From Clostridium saccharoperbutylacetonicum N1-4(HMT) (GTDB lineage Bacteria; Bacillota; Clostridia; Clostridiales; Clostridiaceae), in the NCBI RefSeq assembly GCF_000340885.1, contig NC_020291.1, positions 2,789,001-2,853,000 of the forward strand: a stretch of DNA of 64,000 nt, written 5' to 3'. Shown here one piece after another: positions 35,694-43,125 of this stretch. The notes under the pieces are model-generated. The model ran no database searches, was not told the DNA's origin, and saw only the letters and a list, made by a program, of their open reading frames with translations. Numbering within the stretch: position 1 is the first letter of the stretch; each line of letters begins with the position of its first letter. The position numbers were made by a program, and so were the translations under genes.

Positions 35694-35760
35694 GAAATCC
35701 CAAAGGGATTTCATCAAAAATTGTTAACTGTAAACTGTAAATTGTTAACTGTTAACTGAC
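35694..35760. repeat. Intergenic repeat element (AACTGTAAACTGT family, copy 3)
   Basis: A GAAATCCC/GGGATTTC hairpin (35694-35712) nearly matches the central palindrome at 4089-4110. Tandem TTAACTGTAAACTGT-like units (35721-35760) follow and end just before the aspS ribosome site. Confidence 0.55.
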
Positions 35761-35778
35761 ATAAATGGAGGTTTAGTA

Positions 35779-37569
35779 ATGGGTGAATCTTTAAATGGAT
35801 TAAAGCGTACAATGATGTGTGGTGAACCTAGAGAAGAACATGTTGGTAAAAAGATTACTTTAATGGGATGGGTTCAAAGAAATAGAAAGCTTGGAGCACT
35901 TGAATTTATTGATTTAAGAGATAAAACAGGTATAATGCAAGTAGTTTTCGGAGAGGAAATAAATGCTGAAGCTTTTGAAAAAGCAAAAGCAGTAAGATCT
36001 GAATACTGTATAGCTGTAACAGGTGAAGTTGTAAAAAGAGAAAGTGTTAATGAAAACATGCCAACTGGTTATGTTGAATTAAAATGCGAAGCTATAAAGA
36101 TTCTTTCTGAATCTGAAACTCCACCAATATATATTAAAGAAGATTTAGATGCTGCTGAAAATATCAGATTAAAATATAGATATTTAGATTTAAGAAGACC
36201 TGATATGCAAAAGATTTTTGAAATCAGAAGTAAAACTACTAAAGCTATTAGAGATTACTTAGAAGAACATAACTTCTTAGATGTGGAAACTCCAATTTTA
36301 ACTAAGAGTACTCCAGAAGGAGCTAGAGACTATTTAGTCCCTTCAAGAAACTATCCAGGAATGTTCTATGCACTTCCACAATCTCCACAAATATTTAAGC
36401 AGTTATTAATGGTATCTGGTTTCGACAGATATTATCAAATTGCTAAATGTTTTAGAGATGAAGATTTAAGAGCTAATAGACAACCTGAATTTACTCAAGT
36501 TGATATGGAATTAAGCTTTGTTGAACAAGAAGACATAATGGCTGTAAATGAAGGATTAATTGCTCATGTATTTAAAAAGGTAGCAGGTGTAGATGTCCAG
36601 CTTCCTATTAAGAGAATGACATTTAAAGATGCTATGGAAAAATACGGTTCAGATAAACCAGATTTAAGATTTGGAATGGAAATAACTGATATTACAGAAG
36701 ACGTTAAAGATTTAGATTTTGTTGTGTTTAAATCTGCAATAGAGGCTGGAGGATCTGTTAGAGCATTATGCTTAAAGGGTGGAGCTGATCTAGGAAGAAA
36801 GCCTTTAGATAAATTAGGCGAATTTGTTAAAACCTATAAGGCAAAAGGTCTAGCATGGATTCAACTTAAGGAAGATGGTGTTAAATCATCAATAGCTAAA
36901 TTCTTAACTGATGATGTGACTAATGCTATTGCAAAAACTATGAAGGCTGAAAATGGAGATGCTATTTTAATAGTAGCAGATAAGAATTCAGTTGTATTCC
37001 AAAGTTTAGGTGCATTAAGATTAGAACTTGCTAAACAATTTGAATTAATTAAAGATAAAAAGGAATTTAACTTTACTTGGATCACTGAATTCCCATTATT
37101 TGAATACAGTGAAGAAGAAGAAAGATATACAGCTTGTCACCACCCATTTACTGCACCAATGGATGAAGATTTAGAATTTATTGAATCAAATCCAGGTATT
37201 GTGAGATCTAAAGCTTATGATTTAGTATTAAATGGTGAAGAATTAGGTGGAGGATCTATAAGAATTCATGAAATGGCTCTTCAAGAAAGAATGTTTAAAG
37301 CATTAGGCTTTACAGAAGAACAGGCATGGGAAAGGTTTGGATTCTTGTTACAAGCATTTAAGTTTGGACCACCACCACATGGAGGCTTGGCATTTGGATT
37401 GGATAGAATGATAATGTTCTTAGCTGGAACAGAAAATATCAAAGATGTTATTGTATTCCCTAAAAACCAAAATGCATATTGCTATTTAAGTGAAGCACCA
37501 AATATTGCTGACGAAAAGCAATTGACTGAACTTGGAATTGGAATACTTCCTAAAGAAAATGATAAATAA
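35779..37569 (+). CDS. aspS: Aspartyl-tRNA synthetase
   Basis: A 596-residue bacterial-type class II synthetase. The N-terminal OB anticodon-binding domain is about residues 15-110 (VGKKITLMGWVQRNRKLGAL). Motif 2 is CFRDEDLRANRQPEFTQVD. The bacterial GAD insertion spans about 280-420. Motif 3 is GGLAFGLDRMIMFLAG. The length is as expected. AATGGAGG lies upstream of the ATG. A hairpin terminator closes the block. Confidence 0.97.
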   Translation: MGESLNGLKRTMMCGEPREEHVGKKITLMGWVQRNRKLGALEFIDLRDKTGIMQVVFGEEINAEAFEKAKAVRSEYCIAVTGEVVKRESVNENMPTGYVELKCEAIKILSESETPPIYIKEDLDAAENIRLKYRYLDLRRPDMQKIFEIRSKTTKAIRDYLEEHNFLDVETPILTKSTPEGARDYLVPSRNYPGMFYALPQSPQIFKQLLMVSGFDRYYQIAKCFRDEDLRANRQPEFTQVDMELSFVEQEDIMAVNEGLIAHVFKKVAGVDVQLPIKRMTFKDAMEKYGSDKPDLRFGMEITDITEDVKDLDFVVFKSAIEAGGSVRALCLKGGADLGRKPLDKLGEFVKTYKAKGLAWIQLKEDGVKSSIAKFLTDDVTNAIAKTMKAENGDAILIVADKNSVVFQSLGALRLELAKQFELIKDKKEFNFTWITEFPLFEYSEEEERYTACHHPFTAPMDEDLEFIESNPGIVRSKAYDLVLNGEELGGGSIRIHEMALQERMFKALGFTEEQAWERFGFLLQAFKFGPPPHGGLAFGLDRMIMFLAGTENIKDVIVFPKNQNAYCYLSEAPNIADEKQLTELGIGILPKENDK

Positions 37570-37581
37570 AAATTAATTTTA

Positions 37582-37622
37582 AATAACTATGTTTAATTAA
37601 TTATTAAGCATAGTTATTTTTT
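37582..37622 (+). terminator. Rho-independent terminator after aspS
   Basis: AATAACTATG (37582-37591) pairs with CATAGTTATT (37609-37618). The arms continue through TTAAT/ATTAA, and a run of six T's follows. Confidence 0.8.
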
Positions 37623-37717
37623 GATTAAAATTTAAATTAAAAAGGTTGAAAAATATTTTGTTAGTTAACATATATGAGCATAGTAACTAAAAATGTATGT
37701 ATTATTTTGTTTTAATA

Positions 37718-37726
37718 TGTTATAAT
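37718..37726 (+). promoter_or_regulatory. Extended -10 promoter for flagellin
   Basis: TGTTATAAT fits an extended -10 (TGnTATAAT), with only a weak -35 17 nt upstream. I see no sigma-D type TAAA/GCCGATAT pair, which would be usual for flagellin. Confidence 0.5.
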
Positions 37727-37766
37727 GTGGGTATATAATATAAGAAATGTTATTGGAGGTGATTAA

Positions 37767-38531
37767 ATGGTAATTTCAAGTATGAATAATTATGCTAGTA
37801 TGCAAAAATTACAAATGGCTATGATAAAAATGTCATCAGGTACTAAAATTAACTCAGCAGCAGATGATGCAGCAGGTCTTTCAATTTCTCAAAAGATGTT
37901 GTCACAATCAAATGGATATTCACAAGCTAACGAAAATGCAGCAGATGCTCAAAATGCAAGTAATGTAGCAGAAGGTGGACTAAGTGGAATAGAAGACAGT
38001 CTTCAAAGAATTAGAGAGTTATCAGTTAAAGCAGGAAATGGTATATATTCTGATCAAGATAGAGCAATGATGCAAAAAGAAATTGATCAAGAAAAGGCAT
38101 CAATTACAGATCAAGTTAAAGGAACTGAATTTAATACAATTAAAATGTTAGATAATAATTCAGACATAAATTTAGCTATAAATTCTAAAGGAAATGGAAT
38201 GTCAATGAAAATGGTTGACACTTCACTAGAAACATTAGGAATTGCTGATTATGATGTTACTAAAAACTTTAGTATTGATGCTATTGATAAGGCTATAGCT
38301 AAGGTAACATCGGCTAGAAACAATTTTGGAACCACTAGTAACATATTAGATAAAGTAATTGATAGTAATGATATTACTAATCATAATCTTATGGCTTCAA
38401 TGAGCAAAATAACTGATACTGATTATGCAAAATCATCAACTGACTTTAGTACTCAAAGTGCATTAAATCAATATAATTATATGGCATCACAGGCCAATAT
38501 TCAGCAGTTCTCTTTATTAGCAAAAGTATAG
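37767..38531 (+). CDS. Short flagellin
   Basis: A 254-residue flagellin. The N-terminal coiled-coil D0/D1 region carries MQKLQMAMIKMSSGTKINSA, ADDAAGLSISQKM and GGLSGIEDSLQRIRELSVKA. The C-terminal D1/D0 part shows AIAKVTSARNNFGTTSNIL and a closing helix. Only a short linker separates them, so the variable surface domains D2/D3 are missing. It forms or contributes to the filament after export by the flagellar apparatus, which is not encoded here. GGAGGTG precedes the ATG. It is an orphan gene bounded by terminators. Confidence 0.92.
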   Translation: MVISSMNNYASMQKLQMAMIKMSSGTKINSAADDAAGLSISQKMLSQSNGYSQANENAADAQNASNVAEGGLSGIEDSLQRIRELSVKAGNGIYSDQDRAMMQKEIDQEKASITDQVKGTEFNTIKMLDNNSDINLAINSKGNGMSMKMVDTSLETLGIADYDVTKNFSIDAIDKAIAKVTSARNNFGTTSNILDKVIDSNDITNHNLMASMSKITDTDYAKSSTDFSTQSALNQYNYMASQANIQQFSLLAKV

Positions 38532-38557
38532 AAAAAATAAATTTTATATTGATATCT

Positions 38558-38595
38558 AAGGCTTTTCTTACATTTAGTAAGAAGGTCTTTTTTTT
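38558..38595 (+). terminator. Terminator after flagellin
   Basis: AAGGCTTTTCTTAC (38558-38571) pairs imperfectly with GTAAGAAGGTCTT (38577-38589). Eight T's follow. Confidence 0.75.
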
Positions 38596-38658
38596 ATGTG
38601 AATCAATGATTTAAATAATTTGAAAGGATCGTGATAACTAGGATTATAAAAGAATGAA

Positions 38659-39025
38659 ATATAGATATCCAAATTAATAATTCAACTTATAAATGTAATA
38701 TACATACATCATTGAGAAATTATAATCGTAACACTACACTAGAAATCAGATACATTTTTCTGGAAGCAGGCATGTGAAATTGAGATGATGATGGTTCTTA
38801 ATGGCGGCTTGTTTTATTTACAGCTTGTCTAAAAGTGAATGTCCAAATTTTATATTTGGAAACATGAACTTTCTCCTTGGGGATTTTACATCTGGAACAC
38901 GCTGAAATGACGACAAGCCGCCATTTAGAACCTTCCATCGAAAATTTCACTAGTCCTGTGGAAGATAAATGTATCTGATTTAGGTAATTGTTGCATAAGT
39001 CTAATTTTCGATTTGGATATCTTTA
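38659..39025 (+). repeat. Fold-back element, copy A (MITE-like or structured RNA)
   Basis: This is a gene-free 367-bp unit whose two halves are inverted copies. The ends AGATATCCAAAT are complementary to each other, and the pair AAATCAGATACATTT/AAATGTATCTGATTT lies further in. Near the centre AATGGCGGCTTGT pairs with ACAAGCCGCCATT. The sequence at 47881-48174 is the same element in opposite orientation. Copy A has an extra stretch of about 65 bp in one arm, containing two related TTTTAcATcTGGA-like segments. There is no ORF inside. Confidence 0.75.
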
Positions 39026-39106
39026 TTTATTAATAATAAAATTGAACATTGTTAGAAATATGCTATAATTAAATTCAATGTACAAACATAAAAATGGGGG
39101 ATAAAA

Positions 39107-39799
39107 ATGTTAGGAACAATAGTAAATGCATTAGCAATAATAGGTGGCTGTTTAGCGGGATTAATAGTAAAAGGACGACTAACTGAAAAGATAAGTTCAA
39201 CCATAATGAATGGTTTGGCTTTATGTGTACTTTATATAGGAATATCAGGTGCTCTAAAAGGTAAGGATACTTTAGAAATCATAATTTGTATAGCATTAGG
39301 AGCCCTTATTGGAGAAATAATTGATTTAGATAAGAGACTTAATGATTTGGGAGATATGATTGAAAATAAAATAAATGGAAACAAAAAGAATAAAGAGAAA
39401 GAAAAGATTTCTATATCAGAAGGTTTTGTTACATCAAGTTTATTATTTTGTGTAGGAGCTATGGCAGTAGTTGGCTCACTTGAAAGTGGCCTCCAGGGGA
39501 ATCATACAACTCTTTTTGCAAAATCAATACTAGATGGAGTATCTGCAATAATATTTACATCCTCTCTTGGAATAGGAGTAATGCTGTCTTCAGTTGCAAT
39601 TTTAATTTATCAAGGAAGTATAACACTACTTGCAGGTTGTCTTTCCACAGTGCTTACAGATAGTGTAATCAGCAATATGTCTGCGGTTGGAAGCCTTTTA
39701 ATTGTAGGACTTGCATTTAATATGCTTGGAGTAACTAAAATTAAGGTAGCTAATTTACTTCCGGCGATATTTATTCCGATAATCTATACCTTATTTTAA
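39107..39799 (+). CDS. DUF554 family membrane protein
   Basis: A 230-residue integral membrane protein with about seven hydrophobic segments. It opens with LGTIVNALAIIGGCLAGLIV, continues with SSTIMNGLALCVLYIGISGAL and GALIGEIIDLDKRLNDLGD, and has SLLFCVGAMAVVGSLESGL in the middle. These are the conserved DUF554 (YdfK-like) blocks. The role is unknown; transport is often suggested. GGGGGA lies before the ATG. A very strong terminator follows. Confidence 0.87.
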   Translation: MLGTIVNALAIIGGCLAGLIVKGRLTEKISSTIMNGLALCVLYIGISGALKGKDTLEIIICIALGALIGEIIDLDKRLNDLGDMIENKINGNKKNKEKEKISISEGFVTSSLLFCVGAMAVVGSLESGLQGNHTTLFAKSILDGVSAIIFTSSLGIGVMLSSVAILIYQGSITLLAGCLSTVLTDSVISNMSAVGSLLIVGLAFNMLGVTKIKVANLLPAIFIPIIYTLF

Positions 39800-39816
39800 C
39801 AAGAAATAAAAATTTA

Positions 39817-39865
39817 AAATAGAGTAAGTATTTAATAAAATCAAAATACTTACTCTATTTTTTTA
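39817..39865 (+). terminator. Strong terminator separating DUF554 from the EPS locus
   Basis: AAATAGAGTAAGTATTT pairs with its complement AAATACTTACTCTATTT over 17 bp around a short loop. Six or more T's follow. Confidence 0.85.
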
Positions 39866-40113
39866 TTCGATATAGGTTGATGATAATGTTTACTTAATAA
39901 GTTTATAGGAGCAAGTTAATTAATTTCTGTAATAAATTTGTGGAATAAGTAATATTATTAGTAGCAGGTGACTAATACAAAGTTAACGTATTATTTGAAG
40001 AAAACAGAATAAAGAGTTTGTGAAGTCAGAGATAAAAATGTAAAGGGACATATTATACATTTATTTAGATAAAATTAGAAAACAGATTTATCAATATAAT
40101 GAGGTGATCGTAA
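39866..40113 (+). other. Leader region of the first polysaccharide cluster
   Basis: About 250 bp of AT-rich sequence lies between the DUF554 terminator and the LoaP-like gene. It must contain the cluster promoter, but no convincing -35/-10 pair stands out. No riboswitch class is recognisable. Confidence 0.35.
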
Positions 40114-40638
40114 TTGTATTTCAAAAAGAATGAAGCTTGGTATGTTTTATTTGTAAATACAAATCAAGAAGAAAAAGTAAAAGGAATTCTTGAAAAAGAA
40201 ATTGGCGATAAGTATAAATTCATTATACCAACAAGAGAACTTAAGGAAAGAAAAAATGGAAAATGGCATTATGTTAGGCGAAAATTATTTCCAGGGTATA
40301 TTTTTATAAAAACCTCAATGAATATTGATATGTACTATAAACTAAAAAATGCTCCTGGAATAATTAGATTGCTAAGGAGTGAAGATGAAATTTTAACAGT
40401 TTCTGAAGAGGAATTAAATATATTAAGTATGTTTTTAAGTAATAATGATATTAACATAGGAATTTCTGAATTATATAGGGATAAGGATATTATTAGAATA
40501 ATTTCAGGACCTTTATTAGGATTAGAAGGGCAAATTGTAAAATTTAATTTTAGAAAATGCAGAGCAAAGGTAAATATCAATTTTATGAATGAAGTAAGAG
40601 TAGTGGAACTTGGTATTGAGCTAGTTGAAAAAATCTGA
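40114..40638 (+). CDS. LoaP-type NusG paralogue (antiterminator)
   Basis: A 174-residue NusG-family protein. The N-terminal NGN domain (about residues 8-105) has AWYVLFVNTNQEEKVKGIL and YVRRKLFPGYIFIKTSM. The KOW domain (about 120-170) has ISGPLLGLEGQIVKFN. It is not the housekeeping NusG, which is sited with secE and rplK. It heads a long polysaccharide operon, the setting of LoaP, which binds RNA polymerase and suppresses termination across long operons after recognising a leader RNA hairpin. Its target is therefore likely the cluster that follows. The start is TTG, with GAGGTGAT upstream. Confidence 0.85.
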   Translation: MYFKKNEAWYVLFVNTNQEEKVKGILEKEIGDKYKFIIPTRELKERKNGKWHYVRRKLFPGYIFIKTSMNIDMYYKLKNAPGIIRLLRSEDEILTVSEEELNILSMFLSNNDINIGISELYRDKDIIRIISGPLLGLEGQIVKFNFRKCRAKVNINFMNEVRVVELGIELVEKI

Positions 40639-40698
40639 ATTATAATTTGGGTGTTTCGGCCCCATAGAAAGATTAAGAGGTTATAGTTTGTTTTTGTA

Positions 40699-40734
40699 GC
40701 ATAGCTAGAGTTATGTGAATGGGCGAAGCTATGC
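40699..40734 (+). promoter_or_regulatory. Leader hairpin between loaP-like gene and first glycosyltransferase
   Basis: GCATAGCT (40699-40706) and AGCTATGC (40727-40734) form a perfect 8-bp stem, extendable by flanking TA with one bulge. A further short GC hairpin may form at GGGTGTTTCGGCCCC just before it. No T tract follows. The location fits a LoaP recognition hairpin, but I cannot verify the consensus. Confidence 0.4.
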
Positions 40735-40778
40735 CTAGAGACATTATTTATCTTACAGATTGGAGAGGACTATTATTA

Positions 40779-41897
40779 ATGAAAAAAAGAATTATGCATA
40801 TAGTTCAATCAGCTGGAGGGGTTGAACGGTATATATTAATGTTATTGAAAAATATGGATTCTTCAAAATATGAAAATATTCTTGTATGTTCAAATGATTA
40901 CAAAGAGGAAAACTATAATGGATTGGTTAATGTTTTTGAATGTATAAATATGATTAGGCCAATAAATATTGTATCTGATGTTAAGGCAATAATATATGTT
41001 AGAAGTATTATTAAAAAATATAAACCTAATATTGTGTACATGCATTCTAGTAAAGGTGGGGCAATAGGAAGAATCGCAAATATAGGTATCAAAAATAATA
41101 GCATTTATAATCCACATGGATGGTCCTTTAATATGGATTGTGATCCTAAGAAAAAAGCTATATATCGATGGACTGAGAGATTGCTCTCACGATTATGCAA
41201 CATTATTATTGCAATTTCAGATTATGAGAAAAAAACGGCAATTGAAAATAAAATATGTCGCCCTGATAAAATTAGAGTTATTTATAATGGAACTGATATT
41301 GATGAATATATAAGGAAGAAAGACATTTATTCGCTAACAAGGGCTGATTTAGGAATACAAAATGATGCATATATTATAGGAACAGTAGGACGTCTTTCAA
41401 AACAGAAAGCTCCTGACACATTTATTAAAGCTGCAGGAATTATAAAGAAATATATTCCAAAGGCTTTTTTTTTGATGGTTGGAGATGGAGAGATGAAAAA
41501 TGAAATTGAAGATCTGATAAGAAAAATGGATTTACAAAAGTCAGTATTAGTTACTGGATGGGTTAATGAGCCTATGGAATATATACGACTTTTTGATCAA
41601 GCAATGCTCTTATCCAGATGGGAAGGTTTTGGGTTAGTGCTAACTGAATATATGCTTGCAAAAAAGCCAATTATTGCAACGAAAGTTGATGCAATTTCAG
41701 ATTTAATTACAGATAGGGTAAATGGACTTCTTGTAAAAATGGATGATATTGAGGCTATTGCACGAGCAAGTAAAGAGATATATGAAGATAAAGAGTTGGT
41801 TAATTTAATGATAAATAATAGTTTTAGGCTTGTGAATGAAAGATTTAATATAAAGAGAGTGGTTTCAGAACTTGAAACATTATTTAATAATAAATAA
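40779..41897 (+). CDS. Glycosyltransferase family 4 (EpsF-like)
   Basis: A 372-residue GT-B glycosyltransferase. The N-terminal acceptor half starts RIMHIVQSAGGVERYILMLL. The donor half has IIGTVGRLSKQKAPDTFIKA, FLMVGDGEMKNEIE and SRWEGFGLVLTEYMLAKKPI, which contains the Glu-rich nucleotide-sugar site. It acts on the cytoplasmic face, adding one sugar to the lipid-linked repeat unit. The sugar is unknown. I chose the ATG at 40779 (GGAGAGG 10 nt upstream). An open frame extends 20 codons further up, through the leader hairpin, but lacks a good site. Confidence 0.88.
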   Translation: MKKRIMHIVQSAGGVERYILMLLKNMDSSKYENILVCSNDYKEENYNGLVNVFECINMIRPINIVSDVKAIIYVRSIIKKYKPNIVYMHSSKGGAIGRIANIGIKNNSIYNPHGWSFNMDCDPKKKAIYRWTERLLSRLCNIIIAISDYEKKTAIENKICRPDKIRVIYNGTDIDEYIRKKDIYSLTRADLGIQNDAYIIGTVGRLSKQKAPDTFIKAAGIIKKYIPKAFFLMVGDGEMKNEIEDLIRKMDLQKSVLVTGWVNEPMEYIRLFDQAMLLSRWEGFGLVLTEYMLAKKPIIATKVDAISDLITDRVNGLLVKMDDIEAIARASKEIYEDKELVNLMINNSFRLVNERFNIKRVVSELETLFNNK

Positions 41898-41944
41898 AGA
41901 TTTTTTTCTTATAGATTTCAGCTTTTAAATTGGGAGGGATATGC

Positions 41945-43111
41945 GTGAAAAAAGTAGCAATTGTATCCTGTTACTTTATGGAAAATTATGGAAGTATGCT
42001 TCAAGCATATGCAACTCAGAAAATATTAGATAACTTTGGAGTTGAAAATGAAACAATTTGTATAAAGGGATTAGATAAAGAAATTAAATACAGGAAGGTG
42101 AAATATTTTGCTAGTAAAGTTTTAGATATTGATACTGTAAGAAATAAATGGAGTTTTATTAAACATAGTATTTACAAAATTATTAATTTATATGGATTTA
42201 AAGATAAAATGAAGAAAAGAAGTGCTGCATTTGAAAAATTTTTGCCTTTGTTTCATATTTCAAGGGAGTATGCGTCTTTTGACCAATTAAAAAATGTAGT
42301 TAGCAGTTACTCGTCTGTAATTGTTGGAAGTGATCAATTATGGTTACCATCGAATATTTCAGCAGATTACTATACTTTGAATTGGGTTCCCTATGAAATA
42401 AAAAAGATTTCATATGCTACAAGCTTCGGAGTAGCACATTTAGAAGAAAAATTTCAGAATTTAGCAAAATCATTCTTAACACGGATTAATTATTTATCTG
42501 TTAGAGAGCTGTCAGGTCAAAAACTTATTAAAGAAATTACAGGGATTGATGCAAAAATTGTATGTGACCCTACACTTCTTTTCACAGCAGATGAATGGAT
42601 GGATGTTCAACCTAAAGAAAGACTAATAAAAAAACCCTATATTTTCTGTTATTTTATTGGTAACAATAGAGATCAGCGTAAATTTGTAAATAAGCTAAAA
42701 ATTGTAACAGGTTATAAGATTGTTGCACTACTGCATATTGATGAATTTATAAGATACGATGAAGCTCTTGTGGATGAGGCTCCATATCATATAACACCTG
42801 GTGATTTTATTAACTTAATAAGAAATGCAGAGTATGTTTGTACCGATTCTTTTCATGGATCAGTTTTTTCAATATTAAACAAAAAGAAATTTTTTACTTT
42901 TAAACGCTTTAAAGCCAATAGAAAAGGATCTACAAATTCTAGATTAGACTCATTATTTAATTTGTTGGGATTGGAAGAAAGAATGCTTTCTCCAAATGAT
43001 GATGTGGAGCATTGTATTCATATGAAAATTGATTATGAAACAGTTCATAAAAAACTAAATAGTTTTAGAGAAGAGTCAAAAAAATATCTTAGAGAGGCGT
43101 TAGGAATATAA
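41945..43111 (+). CDS. Polysaccharide pyruvyl transferase family protein
   Basis: A 388-residue protein of the CsaB/WcaK-like pyruvyltransferase family, which adds ketal pyruvate from PEP to sugars of surface glycans. It shows AIVSCYFMENYGSMLQAYA at the N-terminus, VVGSDQLWLPSN, SYATSFGV and VCTDSFHGSVFSIL near the C-terminus. GTG at 41945 is the start, behind GGGAGGG. The next gene, a ferredoxin-domain F420 dehydrogenase-like protein, is its frequent neighbour in EPS loci. Confidence 0.88.
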   Translation: MKKVAIVSCYFMENYGSMLQAYATQKILDNFGVENETICIKGLDKEIKYRKVKYFASKVLDIDTVRNKWSFIKHSIYKIINLYGFKDKMKKRSAAFEKFLPLFHISREYASFDQLKNVVSSYSSVIVGSDQLWLPSNISADYYTLNWVPYEIKKISYATSFGVAHLEEKFQNLAKSFLTRINYLSVRELSGQKLIKEITGIDAKIVCDPTLLFTADEWMDVQPKERLIKKPYIFCYFIGNNRDQRKFVNKLKIVTGYKIVALLHIDEFIRYDEALVDEAPYHITPGDFINLIRNAEYVCTDSFHGSVFSILNKKKFFTFKRFKANRKGSTNSRLDSLFNLLGLEERMLSPNDDVEHCIHMKIDYETVHKKLNSFREESKKYLREALGI

Positions 43112-43125
43112 ATGGTGGATAATTA

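Noticed and set aside
38641..39030. Decayed protein gene or IS remnant
   Set aside because: No frame stays open, and the two halves are inverted copies. A fold-back repeat explains the sequence better. No transposase fragment is visible.
40719..40778. Longer N-terminus for the first glycosyltransferase
   Set aside because: The extra 20 codons run through the leader hairpin, lack a ribosome site, and are not part of the GT4 fold. GGAGAGG supports the start at 40779.
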